From Spirosoma fluviale (GTDB taxonomy: Bacteria; Bacteroidota; Bacteroidia; Cytophagales; Spirosomataceae): 32,567 nt of DNA. The DNA lies in assembly GCA_945906795.1 (NCBI GenBank), contig CAMDRO010000026.1, forward strand, positions 1 to 32,567. The letters run 5' to 3'. The number at the start of each line of letters is the position of its first letter. Position 1 is the first letter of the stretch. Shown piece after piece: positions 1 to 9,086 of this stretch. A program made the position numbers and the translations under genes. Below the pieces are notes generated by a model. It saw only the letters and a list, made by a program, of their open reading frames with translations, had not been told where the DNA came from and did no database searches.

Positions 1-134
1 TAAGGTTTGAAAATATTAACCCTTATTAAGTTCGCGAATTTGGCGGCGAATCAGTTTAATAATTTAATTGGGGTGGGTAGCAAATACGGTTAAATACTAA
101 CTTTCAGGATTATTCCCTAAAGATCTAAAATATG

Positions 135-163
135 AAACCCCTGCCGCAAAGCAAGGGTTTTTT
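135..163. terminator. Putative hairpin terminator next to tRNA-Arg
   Basis: AAACCC-C-TGC, a six-base loop, then GCA-A-GGGTTT form a nine-pair stem with one C/A mismatch, followed on the plus strand by further T residues (six in all). It lies just beyond the 3' end of the minus-strand tRNA gene, where the minus-strand tail is weaker (TTTCATATTTT). It could end a plus-strand gene lying left of the window, the tRNA transcript, or both. Nothing else was recognised in bases 1-134, which are AT-rich with no convincing reading frame. Confidence 0.5.
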
Positions 164-167
164 AGTG

Positions 168-239
168 TCATCCCAGCAAGAATCGAACTTGCATCTAAAA
201 TTTAGGAAATTTTTGTTTTATCCATTAAACTATGGGACG
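168..239 (-). tRNA. tRNA-Arg, anticodon CCT
   Basis: The minus strand folds into a full cloverleaf of 72 bases. The acceptor is CGTCCCA against TGGGATG with one G-U pair. The D arm is GTTT/AAAC with loop AATGGATA holding the conserved GG. The anticodon stem is AAAAT/ATTTT around loop TTCCTAA, giving anticodon CCT that reads AGG. The T arm is GCAAG/CTTGC with loop TTCGATT, and the discriminator base is A. CCA is not encoded. The anticodon stem is entirely A-U pairs, which is unusually weak, but all invariant positions look present. A decayed relative lies at 360-413. Confidence 0.88.
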
Positions 240-359
240 CTAGTATTATGTCAAATATACTATACTGCTACACACTTTTACTACACACTTTCACTTTTTC
301 AATTTTCTAATCTATCCCAAATTCACTCCTGTATTCACTATTGACAATCTTTTAGTATA

Positions 360-413
360 ATCAATACTGGAACCTTTAGGAAACACCTATTCTATCCGTT
401 GAACTACAGCGCC
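360..413 (-). pseudogene. Degenerate tRNA-Arg(CCT) relic, 5' half
   Basis: Reading the minus strand from 413, the sequence GGCGCTG-TA-GTTC-AACGGATA-GAAT matches a tRNA acceptor 5' side and D arm, and the anticodon loop TTCCTAA (CCT) follows. The anticodon stem GGTGT/AGGTT holds only wobble and mismatched pairs apart from the closing U-A. The expected T arm with TTCGA and the 3' acceptor CAGCGCC are missing downstream. The 5' half is closer to a textbook Bacteroidota tRNA-Arg than the intact gene at 168-239. It is best read as a broken duplicate or a tRNA fragment left by a recombination event. Bases 414-484 hold nothing recognisable. Confidence 0.62.
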
Positions 414-484
414 AAAATTAAATGTACTCGTTTACAAAAATATAAAATCATTTACAATAAGCCACTTACCTCATTTAAATTCAC

Positions 485-1759
485 CTAGGACTCTGGAATA
501 TATCCATCGCTATGACCTAGTAAATGGTTACTTTCGAGCCAATTGGGGAAAATTTGAAAGTGTTTTTCTTTAATCAAATTCAAAATCACCTCGCGTAACT
601 CAGGTAAATTACTTTTTTGTTCCGCGGAAATAAAGACTGTTTTAGGTTGCTCTAATTGCCAATGGCTGCGCTTTAAAAAAGCCGTCACTCGATCCATTTT
701 ACTTAATTCAGGTTCCCCATCTTCATTGACCGCAGCTCCTTCAAAATACACTTCCTCCACAGGAAATAAATCAATTTTATTAAATACTAAGACCGTTGGC
801 TTATCGCCAGCCCCCATTTCATTTAATATTCCTTGAACCACTTCGATCTGTTCTTCAAAATTAGGATGCGATATGTCGACAATATGTAATAGCACATCCG
901 CCTCCCGTACTTCATCTAAAGTAGATTTGAACGACTCGATCAATAGGGTAGGAAGCTTACGAATAAACCCAACCGTGTCCGTTAATAAAAAGGGTATCCC
1001 TTCCCACGATATTTTTCGCACCGTGGAATCTACCGTGGCAAATAGTTTGTTTTCGGCGAATACATCGGCCTTCGCTAATTTCCTCATCAAGGTAGATTTG
1101 CCCACGTTGGTGTAGCCAACTAAAGAAACACGCACCATCCGATCTCTATTTTTTCTTTGGGTATAGGATTGTCGGTCGATGGCCTCCAACTTATCTTTCA
1201 AAAAAGCTATTCGGTCATTGGCAATTCGTCGGTCAGTTTCTAATTCCTTCTCTCCGGGCCCTCTCATGCCCACACCTCCACGTTGCTTAGAAAGGTGAGA
1301 CCACATACGTGTTAATCGCGGCAAAATATACTGGTATTGAGCAAGTTCTACCTGTGTGCGTGCTTGGACTGTTTGCGCTCTTTGAGCAAAAATGTTCAAA
1401 ATTAATAAGCTGCGGTCTAATACTTTGACTTCTTTTCCTAATAACTCGATGGCATATTCAATATTACGCACTTGAGATGGACTTAGGTCATCATCAAAAA
1501 TGATCATGTCAACATCCTTATCGATCACATAAGCCATGATGTCCTCAAACTTCCCTTTCCCTACAAACGTTTTATTATCAGGTTTGGCAAGATTTTGAGT
1601 GAATGAGTGTAAAGCCAAAACGCCTGAGGTACTCGCTAAAAAAGCCAATTCAGCCAAGTATTCAGCTGTTTGTACCGCATTTTGTTTTTGGGAAGTTATG
1701 GCCACTAAAACGGCTGTTTCTTGCTCCTCACCTGTACTATGTAAAATTCCCTCTTTCAT
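485..1759 (-). CDS. hflX: GTPase HflX
   Basis: Ribosome-associated GTPase of the Obg-HflX class; in other bacteria HflX binds the 50S subunit and splits stalled or heat-damaged 70S ribosomes. The 424-residue protein has the HflX N-terminal domain (about 25-110), the linker signature GGVGMRGPGEKE at 161-172, then the G domain: G1 GYTNVGKS at 215-222, G3 DTVGF at 261-265, G4 NKID at 327-330 and a G5-like ISAEQ near 377. The length fits the family. The ATG start lies only about eight bases after the T-tract of the terminator at 1768-1797, so the gene is probably expressed by readthrough from the atpAG unit or from a promoter I could not see. Stop is TAG at 485-487. Confidence 0.96.
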   Translation of the reverse strand: MKEGILHSTGEEQETAVLVAITSQKQNAVQTAEYLAELAFLASTSGVLALHSFTQNLAKPDNKTFVGKGKFEDIMAYVIDKDVDMIIFDDDLSPSQVRNIEYAIELLGKEVKVLDRSLLILNIFAQRAQTVQARTQVELAQYQYILPRLTRMWSHLSKQRGGVGMRGPGEKELETDRRIANDRIAFLKDKLEAIDRQSYTQRKNRDRMVRVSLVGYTNVGKSTLMRKLAKADVFAENKLFATVDSTVRKISWEGIPFLLTDTVGFIRKLPTLLIESFKSTLDEVREADVLLHIVDISHPNFEEQIEVVQGILNEMGAGDKPTVLVFNKIDLFPVEEVYFEGAAVNEDGEPELSKMDRVTAFLKRSHWQLEQPKTVFISAEQKSNLPELREVILNLIKEKHFQIFPNWLESNHLLGHSDGYIPES

Positions 1760-1767
1760 TTTTAGCT

Positions 1768-1797
1768 AAAAAAAGCCCTTCTTCGCAGAAAGGCTTT
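1768..1797 (-). terminator. Intrinsic terminator after the atpA-atpG-DUF2911 unit
   Basis: On the minus strand AAAGCC, a mismatch, then TTCT/AGAA closing a four-base loop, then the pairing arm GGCTTT make a ten-pair hairpin, followed by a run of seven T residues (plus-strand A run at 1768-1774). It sits between the DUF2911 stop at 1817 and the hflX start at 1759, so it should limit readthrough into hflX. Confidence 0.72.
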
Positions 1798-1816
1798 CCT
1801 GTTTATTTATGCTTTA

Positions 1817-2641
1817 CTACAAGCTATCAAGTAATTTTTGATTTAAAGCTACGTAATCATCGTTTTTACCAGCTTTCGCTAATTCGATTGATTTTAAGGC
1901 TGTTGCTTTTGCGCCAACTTTATCCCCCGTTTTTGCCTGGATTTTTGCTTTCAAATGAAATACCCAATAGGCCGTTGGATTTGCTTCAGTTGCTTTTGTT
2001 ACCCACTCTAATGCCTTTTTAATATCACGTCCAGTTTCGAAATAATATGAGGCCGCCTCAAAATATGGTTTTGAATCGATATTCATTGCGCGGTCAATGG
2101 AACCCATAATCTTAGCATCCACATCTGTCTCTATCGGAATGGAAACGGACGTTTTCTCCCAAGCCATTTGAATGTTCAATTTATTAGCTGTAACATCCGA
2201 AAATTGAATGGAGAATGACTCCACTGAATTCATCAGTGTTGTGGAAGGAACCGTAACTTGTAAGACATCTTCTGAAGCATTATAATTGAATACCCCATTA
2301 GTCCCTTTGCTGAAAATAATCACCCATGATTTCTCAGATGGAATGGACATTACTTGATAAGATCCCGCTTTTAACGATTGGCCTGCCACTTTAACGTCTT
2401 CGCCAAACGTGAATTTAGTCGGAGAATTAGCTCCGGTTCTCCACAACTTGCCAAAGGGAACAATGTCGCCAAATATTTTACGCCCTTTAATAACAGGCCT
2501 TGAATAAACGACCTCGATGGCTGAAAGGGAAAAATCTTGTTTAATCGTTTGTACAGGACTTGGTGCAGGAATTTTTATTCCTTGTCCATAAGTCTTAGAC
2601 ATCATCCCTAATAGTAGGGTCATCATCAAAATATTTTTCAT
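1817..2641 (-). CDS. DUF2911 domain secreted protein with C-terminal helical repeat
   Basis: A 274-residue protein with a signal peptide (MKNILMMTLLLGMMSKTYGQ, cleavage likely after residue 19-20) followed by a DUF2911 domain. Typical residues of that family are visible: PVIKGRKIFGDIVPFGKLWRTGAN near 49-72 (only described, not tested) and the GSYQVMSIP strand after it. The C-terminal quarter (about 185-265) is predicted helical and TPR-like, with YFETGRDIKKALEWVTKA and later ALKSIELAKAG. Its role is unknown; it should act in the periplasm or outer envelope. It starts three bases after the atpG stop and so is co-transcribed with ATP synthase genes. I see no functional link to ATP synthase in the sequence. 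Confidence 0.87.
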   Translation of the reverse strand: MKNILMMTLLLGMMSKTYGQGIKIPAPSPVQTIKQDFSLSAIEVVYSRPVIKGRKIFGDIVPFGKLWRTGANSPTKFTFGEDVKVAGQSLKAGSYQVMSIPSEKSWVIIFSKGTNGVFNYNASEDVLQVTVPSTTLMNSVESFSIQFSDVTANKLNIQMAWEKTSVSIPIETDVDAKIMGSIDRAMNIDSKPYFEAASYYFETGRDIKKALEWVTKATEANPTAYWVFHLKAKIQAKTGDKVGAKATALKSIELAKAGKNDDYVALNQKLLDSL

Positions 2642-2644
2642 TGC

Positions 2645-3523
2645 CTATGCGGTTAAGGCCTCTGCTCCACCTACAATTTCAAGGATTTCCTTGGTAATAG
2701 CTGCTTGACGAGACCTGTTATATTCTAATTTTAATGCTTTTATTAATTCACCGGCATTTTCAGTGGCTTTATCCATGGCCGTCATTCGGGCCCCATGCTC
2801 AGCGGCATTGGACTCTAACAAAGCTCTAAATATCGAAAGTTTAATTGACTTTGGAATCAACTCTTGAATAATTTCCTCTTCTGTCGGCTCAAAAATATAA
2901 TCCACCGCACTTGCTTTTGTTTCAGCTTCCACGGGCACCATCGGCAACAATTGCTCGGTTTCAATAATTTGAGTAGCCACGTTTTTCGAATAATTGAACA
3001 AAACCTCAACGACATCGTATTTTTTATCGGTGAAATCCGTTAAAATCATTTCTCCAATCTCACGTACATTAGCAAAATTTAAACGAGTGAAAATATCAGT
3101 ATAGGTATCTAAAATTTGGTACCCACGTCGGCTTAAATATTCTCCTCCTTTTTTACCCAAAGGTAAAATGGTCACATTTCCTGAAGCTTGTAAAGCTGCA
3201 TATTTAGCGTCCACTAAGGCGATTGTGGCCTTACCGACATTCGCATTGAAGGCGCCACATAAACCTCTGTCTGAAGTTACCACCACGATCAATACATTTT
3301 TAACTTCCCGAACTTCGGTAAATGGATTCGATTGTCCCGCTTCAGCCTGCGCTGAAACCGTAGAAATCATTTCAGCTAATTTTTTGGCGAAGGGACGCAT
3401 CTGGCTGATGGCGTCTTGGGCGCGTCTCAACTTCGCCGCGGAAACCATTTTCATGGCTTTGGTGATTTGTTGGGTCGAATTAACCGATACAATTCTATTT
3501 CTTACTTCTTTTAAGGAAGCCAT
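2645..3523 (-). CDS. atpG: ATP synthase F1 subunit gamma
   Basis: Central rotor shaft of F1Fo-ATP synthase. The 292-residue protein has the diagnostic N-terminal helix (MASLKEVRNRIVSVNSTQQI, then TKAMKMVSAAKLRRAQ) and the C-terminal helix with AMDKATENAGELIK followed by RSRQAAITKEILEIVGGAEAL, which form the antiparallel coiled coil inside the alpha3beta3 ring. The SDRGLCGAFN core motif is at about 84-93. Length is usual for the family. It follows atpA after five bases and precedes the DUF2911 gene by three. The delta, b, c and a subunit genes are not in the window. Confidence 0.98.
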   Translation of the reverse strand: MASLKEVRNRIVSVNSTQQITKAMKMVSAAKLRRAQDAISQMRPFAKKLAEMISTVSAQAEAGQSNPFTEVREVKNVLIVVVTSDRGLCGAFNANVGKATIALVDAKYAALQASGNVTILPLGKKGGEYLSRRGYQILDTYTDIFTRLNFANVREIGEMILTDFTDKKYDVVEVLFNYSKNVATQIIETEQLLPMVPVEAETKASAVDYIFEPTEEEIIQELIPKSIKLSIFRALLESNAAEHGARMTAMDKATENAGELIKALKLEYNRSRQAAITKEILEIVGGAEALTA

Positions 3524-3528
3524 CGTAT

Positions 3529-5115
3529 TTAATTTTTATTAGCGTATTTAGCACCTACTTCTTGACCTACTCTTTTTAAGGTAGCTGTCAAGGTATCGTC
3601 AAATTTACCAGCACCTAAAGCATCTAAAGTCGCTTTTTCAGTAGCGCGGAGTACTTGGATATAATCTTTCTCAAATTCACGTACCTTGTTCTCTGGAATT
3701 AAATCCAAAGATCCAGTCGTAGCTAAGTAAATCATCGCCACCTGATCTTCCACTCGCTGAGGTGCAAATTGAGGTTGCTTTAACATCTCTAAGTTGCGAC
3801 GACCACGGTCAATCGTTAATTTGGTGGACGCATCTAAATCCGAACCAAATTTAGAGAAGGCCTCCAATTCACGGAATTGCGCTTGATCTAATTTTAAAGT
3901 TCCAGCTACTTTTTTCATCGATTTAATCTGCGCATTACCCCCTACACGTGATACCGAAATACCTACGTTAATCGCCGGACGAATACCCGCATTAAACAAA
4001 TTAGTTTCTAAGAAGATCTGACCGTCTGTAATTGAAATTACGTTGGTAGGAATATACGCAGAAACGTCACCCGCTTGAGTTTCAATGATTGGAAGTGCGG
4101 TTAAAGAACCACCTCCTTTAACAATTCCTTTGATGGAATCAGGTAAATCATTCATCGACCTAGCAATATCATCTGAGCTATTGATCTTAGCCGCACGCTC
4201 TAATAACCGTGAGTGAAGATAAAAAACGTCTCCAGGATATGCCTCACGTCCTGGTGGACGACGAAGTAATAAAGAAACTTCACGGTATGCAACCGCTTGC
4301 TTCGACAAATCATCATAAACCACTAAAGCTGGTCGACCGGTATCACGGAAAAATTCGCCAATAGCAGCACCTGTAAACGGAGCATAAAACTGCATTGGCG
4401 CAGGATCAGCTGCAGAAGCTGACACGACTACGGTGTAGTCCATCGCTCCAGCCTTACGCAAAGTTTGCTCTACTTGCTTAATCGTACTTGCTTTTTGACC
4501 TATGGCCACGTATATACAATAAACGGGCTCACCTTTATCGAAAAATTCTTTTTGATTAATAATCGTATCAATACAAACCGCTGTTTTTCCTGTTTGACGA
4601 TCACCAATCACAAGCTCACGCTGACCACGTCCTACCGGAATCATGGCGTCAATCGCTTTAATACCTGTTTGCAAAGGCTCGGTAACTGGCTGGCGGAAAA
4701 TTACTCCCGGAGCTTTACGCTCCAAAGGCATTTCATATAAGGTACCCGCAATAGGTCCATGTCCATCTATAGGCTCTCCTAAGGTATTGACAACACGTCC
4801 CAAAATCCCTTCTCCTACCTGAACGGATGCAATCATATTGGTTCTCTTCACGGTATCACCCTCTTTTACTAATTTAGAATCTCCCAAAAGTACGGCTCCT
4901 ACATTGTCCTCTTCCAAGTTCAAGGCCAAAGCCTTTAAGCCATTTTCGAAAACAATTAATTCTCCGGCTTGAACATTGGAAAGGCCGTAAATACGGGCCA
5001 CACCATCACCCACTTGGAGTACGGTGCCTATTTCTTCTAATTCTGCTTGCGTTTTAGCCTGCGATAACTGCTCCCGAAGGATGGCTGAAACTTCATCTGG
5101 TCTTACTGATGCCAT
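3529..5115 (-). CDS. atpA: ATP synthase F1 subunit alpha
   Basis: Non-catalytic nucleotide-binding subunit of F1. The 528-residue protein shows the beta-barrel N-terminal domain, the Walker A motif GDRQTGKT at 171-178, the Walker B region ALVVYDD at 263-269, the [15 protein letters not shown] stretch at 282-296 and the arginine-finger region SVSRVGG at 387-393. The ATG start fits the family ([13 protein letters not shown]). It opens the transcription unit atpA-atpG-DUF2911. Upstream there are 229 non-coding bases and a divergent gene instead of atpH and atpF, so the F1 genes are split from the rest of the ATP synthase cluster here. Confidence 0.98.
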   Translation of the reverse strand: MASVRPDEVSAILREQLSQAKTQAELEEIGTVLQVGDGVARIYGLSNVQAGELIVFENGLKALALNLEEDNVGAVLLGDSKLVKEGDTVKRTNMIASVQVGEGILGRVVNTLGEPIDGHGPIAGTLYEMPLERKAPGVIFRQPVTEPLQTGIKAIDAMIPVGRGQRELVIGDRQTGKTAVCIDTIINQKEFFDKGEPVYCIYVAIGQKASTIKQVEQTLRKAGAMDYTVVVSASAADPAPMQFYAPFTGAAIGEFFRDTGRPALVVYDDLSKQAVAYREVSLLLRRPPGREAYPGDVFYLHSRLLERAAKINSSDDIARSMNDLPDSIKGIVKGGGSLTALPIIETQAGDVSAYIPTNVISITDGQIFLETNLFNAGIRPAINVGISVSRVGGNAQIKSMKKVAGTLKLDQAQFRELEAFSKFGSDLDASTKLTIDRGRRNLEMLKQPQFAPQRVEDQVAMIYLATTGSLDLIPENKVREFEKDYIQVLRATEKATLDALGAGKFDDTLTATLKRVGQEVGAKYANKN

Positions 5116-5164
5116 ATCGAAATGATGGTTTATTGATTTTGATAATTTGTACTATATTCGGGTG

Positions 5165-5172
5165 CAAAATTA
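5165..5172 (-). promoter_or_regulatory. Candidate -7 box for atpA
   Basis: The minus strand reads TAATTTTG, a full match to the Bacteroidota -7 consensus TAnnTTTG, about 50 bases upstream of the atpA start codon. A TTG-type -33 box at the usual 17-19 base spacing is not visible, so this rests on the -7 element alone. Confidence 0.45.
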
Positions 5173-5287
5173 GTCACGAAATTTGAATATTCCCATAATA
5201 AATTCAAAAAAAGACCTTTTAATTGAGACTTTTTTTAGATTCATTTAACATGCTGAAAATTTACCTTGTTAATTGGCGTTAAAATTC

Positions 5288-5317
5288 TTGGGAAAGATTC
5301 ATTTTTTACTATCTTCG
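5288..5317 (+). promoter_or_regulatory. Candidate promoter for the FKBP-prc unit
   Basis: TTG at 5288-5290 and TATCTTCG at 5310-5317 are separated by 19 bases. This fits the Bacteroidota sigma-A promoter (TTG, 17-19 bases, TAnnTTTG) with one change in the -7 box. The start codon of the FKBP gene at 5345 would leave a leader of roughly 20-25 bases. Confidence 0.6.
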
Positions 5318-5344
5318 AAAATTATTTTACCTAATTAATCAAAC

Positions 5345-6127
5345 ATGAAATTTTCTTATTTAAAGCTTATCACTCTTTGTGCGTTGTTTTCCTCCACTTT
5401 TTTATCAGTAGCTCAAACTAAAGTTCCTGCCAATAAAATCACAAAATCTAAAATTAATACTGTTGCTACCAAGGTTAAAAGTCCTGATGCTTCAAAATTG
5501 AACATGAAACTTAATTCAGCTTTAGACTCTGTTTCCTATGCGGTGGGTGTTTTAGTAGCAGGAAATTTCAAGTCTCAAAACATTAGCTTGAATGTAGACA
5601 TGGTGGCGAAAGGATTTGCTTCTGCTTCTCAAGGTGGAAAATTAGTTTTAACCGAGGCGGAATGTCAAAATATCATGAGTACGTTCATGATGAAAAATCA
5701 AGAGCGACAATCGGCTGAAACGGCCAAGCAGTTTTTGCCTAATTTGGAGGTAGGTAATAAATTTTTAGAGGCCAATAAAAAAAAGGATTCTGTCACAACT
5801 ACGGCCAGTGGTTTGCAGTATAAAGTGATAAAAATGGGTACAGGTCCAAAACCTTTAGCCACGGAAAAGGTTAAGACACATTATCACGGAACTTTGATTG
5901 ACGGTACGGTGTTTGATTCGTCGGTCCAACGAGGTGAGCCGGTTTCATTTCCAGTGTCGGGTGTGATACCGGGTTGGGTTGAGGCACTCCAATTAATGCC
6001 GGTGGGTTCTAAGTGGAGATTGTTTATTCCACAGGAATTAGCCTATGGAATTCGTGGAGGAGGCCAAACGATTAAACCATATTCTGCTTTGGTTTTTGAA
6101 GTGGAACTGTTAGAAATAGAAAAATAA
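5345..6127 (+). CDS. FKBP-type peptidyl-prolyl cis-trans isomerase, exported
   Basis: A 260-residue periplasmic or envelope prolyl isomerase of the Mip/FkpA type. Residues 1-23 form a signal peptide ending SVAQ. Residues about 57-150 form the helical FKBP N-terminal dimerisation domain (SALDSVSYAVGVLVAGNFK). Residues about 165-258 form the FKBP catalytic domain, with HYHGTLIDGTVFDSS at 179-193, VIPGWVEAL at 207-215 and IPQELAYG at 228-235, the usual active-site segments. It is the first gene of a plus-strand run and is followed after 20 bases by the Prc protease, which suggests a shared role in envelope protein quality control. Confidence 0.93.
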   Translation: MKFSYLKLITLCALFSSTFLSVAQTKVPANKITKSKINTVATKVKSPDASKLNMKLNSALDSVSYAVGVLVAGNFKSQNISLNVDMVAKGFASASQGGKLVLTEAECQNIMSTFMMKNQERQSAETAKQFLPNLEVGNKFLEANKKKDSVTTTASGLQYKVIKMGTGPKPLATEKVKTHYHGTLIDGTVFDSSVQRGEPVSFPVSGVIPGWVEALQLMPVGSKWRLFIPQELAYGIRGGGQTIKPYSALVFEVELLEIEK

Positions 6128-6147
6128 GTTTTAATAGTAAAACATAT

Positions 6148-8274
6148 ATGAAGAAGATACTGCCGCTTTTAATCCCCATATCATTCATTTTTGTGCTTTT
6201 TTTACATGGCAAAACGCAGGGTGAATTACCTGGTAATAAGGCCTATTATCAAGAAGGTGATTTAAAACCCACCGAAACGCAGAAAAAAGTTGAGCGATTG
6301 GTTTTTGGGATTTTGAGCAGTTATCATTACCGAAAAATAGCCGTAAATGATTCCTTGTCTTCTAAAATTTATGATGCTTATATCAAGGAGCTAGACCCTA
6401 ATAAAGTCTTTTTTGTGGCTGCTGACATCGAAGATTTGGAAAAATTTAGATTTACCATCGACGAGCAACTCAGCGCTGGGGATCTTACCTCGGCTTTTCA
6501 AATCTATAATTTGTATCAAACGCGGACCAAGGATCGTTATGCTTTTATTCATGCTGTTTTAAACAAACCTTTTGATTTTAATGTAGAGGAAAGCTATCAA
6601 CCTAATCGGGACAAAGCCGTTTGGGCGAAGTCTGTGGAAGAGCTGAATGATTTTTGGCGTAAAGATATTAAACGCCAATTGCTTGACTGGAAAATTGGGG
6701 GTAAGGCGGATACGACGGCCCTTCGTGAAATGAAGGATCGCTACGCTCGTTCCGAAAAATACATGGCGCGCACAAAGTCTGAGGATGTATTCCAAGTGTT
6801 TATGAATGCTTACACGGAAAGTATAGATCCTCATACTTCCTATATGATACCCAAAGCAGCCCAAGAATTCAACAAGGATATGGCGCAAAGTTTCGAAGGA
6901 ATAGGAGCAACGCTTCGTTTAGAGGGCGATTATGTGACTATACAGGATTTAGTTCCTGGAGGTCCAGCCTTTAGAAGTAAATTAATTAATCCCAAAGACC
7001 GCATTGTGGGAGTAGCACAAGGAGATGAAGGCAGCTTCGTCGATGTGATCGGTTGGTTTACTGATGATGCTGTTAAATTAATTCGTGGGCCAAAAGGCAC
7101 CGTAGTCCGACTTAAAATTCTTCCTGCTTCCGGGGTGACGGGTTCGCCGACCAATGAGATTCGAATTGTTCGCGAAAAAATAAAATTGGAAGAGCAGACA
7201 GCCAAGAAAGAAGTATTGGTCTTTAACCAAGGAGATAAAAAAATCAAATTAGGTTTGATTACCATTCCTATGTTTTACCGAGATTTTGAGGGGGCTAGAA
7301 AGCGTGAGACGGATTTTAAATCAACAACCTCCGATGTAAAGAGATTTTTGGGCGAATTTAAGCAAGAAGGAATCGATGGACTGATTGTAGATCTTCGTAA
7401 TAACGGGGGAGGTTCATTAATCGAGGCGATCGATTTGACGGGTTTGTTTATTACCAAAGGACCTGTCGTTCAAAGAAAGCAATCTGATGGAAAGATTACC
7501 CAAGAATTAGACCGTGATCCGGAACAATCTTATGATGGACCTATGGCGATTATGATCAACCGTTTTTCCGCATCAGCTTCAGAGATTTTTGCGGCTGCCA
7601 TTCAGGATTATAAGCGGGGAATCATTGTAGGTGAGCAATCTTACGGAAAAGGTACGGTTCAATCGGTCGTTGATTTAGATAATTACATGGCTAATGAAAA
7701 AGAGCCTGTGGGCCAACTGAAAATTACCTTAGAGAAGTTTTATCGCATTAATGGAAGTTCGACCCAGCATAAAGGAGTGAGTCCTGATTTTGCTATGCCC
7801 TCTGCCTTTTCTGCAGAAGAGTTTGGGGAAAGTTCTCAGCCGAGTGCCTTGCCTTGGGATATGATCGCATCTACAGTCTTTACACCCTCTTTGCATGTTA
7901 ATCCAGCCGTACTTTCCAAAGTGCAATCTGGTTTTAATGTTCGTTTAAAAACGAAACCTGACTTGGTGAAATTAAAAGACGACTTTAACCGTTGGAAAAA
8001 AATAAAAGAAGTCAATTCTATTTCCTTGAATTTAACCAAGCGTAAAAAGGAATTGGATGATCAGAAGAAAAAACCAGATGAGGCGCAAGCGGTAGAGGAT
8101 GCCCTTTCGGGCGGTGCTGGGACTACGACTTCAGAAACGGATGCAGATAAGAAGGCGAAATCGATGGCCGATAAACATGCAAAAGATGTTTATTTAAAAG
8201 AAACACAACAAATTGTGGCTGATTGGTTGCAAGCAGTAAGCCCCAAAGTAGCTAAATTAAACGCTCCTAAATAG
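6148..8274 (+). CDS. prc: Tail-specific protease (C-terminal processing peptidase, S41A)
   Basis: Periplasmic serine protease of the Prc/Tsp family, 708 residues, close to the family's usual length. The N-terminus is a signal peptide or anchor (1-23). A helical N-terminal domain runs to about 230, with DPHTSYM at 227-233. A PDZ domain follows (about 249-325). The S41 catalytic domain has LRNNGGGS at 416-423, then SASASEIFAAA at 474-484 and YGKGTVQ at 499-505. By alignment to the E. coli S430/K455 dyad, the catalytic residues should be S476 and K501. A C-terminal DUF3340-type region follows, with a charged Gly/Thr/Asp-rich linker around 640-680. It sits between the FKBP gene and the inositol-phosphatase gene with short gaps. 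Confidence 0.95.
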   Translation: MKKILPLLIPISFIFVLFLHGKTQGELPGNKAYYQEGDLKPTETQKKVERLVFGILSSYHYRKIAVNDSLSSKIYDAYIKELDPNKVFFVAADIEDLEKFRFTIDEQLSAGDLTSAFQIYNLYQTRTKDRYAFIHAVLNKPFDFNVEESYQPNRDKAVWAKSVEELNDFWRKDIKRQLLDWKIGGKADTTALREMKDRYARSEKYMARTKSEDVFQVFMNAYTESIDPHTSYMIPKAAQEFNKDMAQSFEGIGATLRLEGDYVTIQDLVPGGPAFRSKLINPKDRIVGVAQGDEGSFVDVIGWFTDDAVKLIRGPKGTVVRLKILPASGVTGSPTNEIRIVREKIKLEEQTAKKEVLVFNQGDKKIKLGLITIPMFYRDFEGARKRETDFKSTTSDVKRFLGEFKQEGIDGLIVDLRNNGGGSLIEAIDLTGLFITKGPVVQRKQSDGKITQELDRDPEQSYDGPMAIMINRFSASASEIFAAAIQDYKRGIIVGEQSYGKGTVQSVVDLDNYMANEKEPVGQLKITLEKFYRINGSSTQHKGVSPDFAMPSAFSAEEFGESSQPSALPWDMIASTVFTPSLHVNPAVLSKVQSGFNVRLKTKPDLVKLKDDFNRWKKIKEVNSISLNLTKRKKELDDQKKKPDEAQAVEDALSGGAGTTTSETDADKKAKSMADKHAKDVYLKETQQIVADWLQAVSPKVAKLNAPK

Positions 8275-8282
8275 TTTTTATC

Positions 8283-9086
8283 ATGGATTCAACGGCTTTA
8301 TTAGCGAAGGCCTTGCCTTGCGTGAGAGAAACGGGCCAATGGATTCAGTCGGCAATTAGCCAAGTAAAATCAGGTGATATTATTTACAAGGGGACGAATG
8401 ACTTGGTTTCGTTTGTAGACCAACAAGCCGAATCAAAATTAAAGGAGGGCTTGTCGGCCATTTTTCCAGAAGCACAATTTATCGCTGAAGAGAGTGATTC
8501 TAATTATGATGAGGTTGGCGATGGCTATTATTGGGTCATAGATCCTTTAGATGGTACGACGAATTTCCTACATGGATTACCAGTTTATGCGGTTTCAGTG
8601 GGATTGATTCATCATAAACAGCCTATTTTAGGCATGATTTATGAGCCTAATCAGGACGAGATGTTTTATGCATCCAAAGGGAATGGGGCATTTTTGAACC
8701 ATAATCCCATTCAAGTATCTGCCGCTCAAACCTTAGCTTCCAGTTTGTTGGCCACGGGATTTCCGTATCACGATTTTTCTTATCAGGATCGTTACCTCGA
8801 TTTATTGAAGGAATTAATGCAAAAATCACATGGGCTTAGGAGAATGGGAGCGGCTTCGATTGATTTAGCTTATACGGCTTGCGGTCGCTTTGAAGGTTTT
8901 TTTGAGGCTAATTTAAAGCCTTGGGATGTGGCCGCGGGTAAAATAATTATTGAGGAGGCGGGTGGACGCGTCACAAATTTCAAAGGTGGGGATGAGGTGA
9001 TATTTAGTGGAGAAATTATCGGAGCAGGGCTTATATTTGACGAATTTTTATCAACTTTGCAACGCAAATGGTTTTTAGACTATTGA
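8283..9086 (+). CDS. suhB: Inositol-1-monophosphatase family protein
   Basis: Mg2+-dependent sugar-phosphate phosphatase of the IMPase superfamily, 267 residues. Metal-binding motifs are complete: EE at 69-70 in IAEES, DPLDGTTN at 87-94 and PWDVAAG at 213-219, followed by IIEEAGG. The overall pattern is closest to SuhB-type inositol monophosphatase rather than CysQ or fructose-1,6-bisphosphatase, but the true substrate cannot be told from sequence. It starts eight bases after prc. Its TGA stop (9084-9086) overlaps the likely ATG of the next small gene in a TGATG arrangement, which points to translational coupling. Confidence 0.9.
   Translation: MDSTALLAKALPCVRETGQWIQSAISQVKSGDIIYKGTNDLVSFVDQQAESKLKEGLSAIFPEAQFIAEESDSNYDEVGDGYYWVIDPLDGTTNFLHGLPVYAVSVGLIHHKQPILGMIYEPNQDEMFYASKGNGAFLNHNPIQVSAAQTLASSLLATGFPYHDFSYQDRYLDLLKELMQKSHGLRRMGAASIDLAYTACGRFEGFFEANLKPWDVAAGKIIIEEAGGRVTNFKGGDEVIFSGEIIGAGLIFDEFLSTLQRKWFLDY

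Noticed and set aside
132-344. 70-codon plus-strand frame over the tRNA
   Set aside because: It reads through the antisense of the tRNA-Arg gene and a terminator hairpin and shows no protein-like features.
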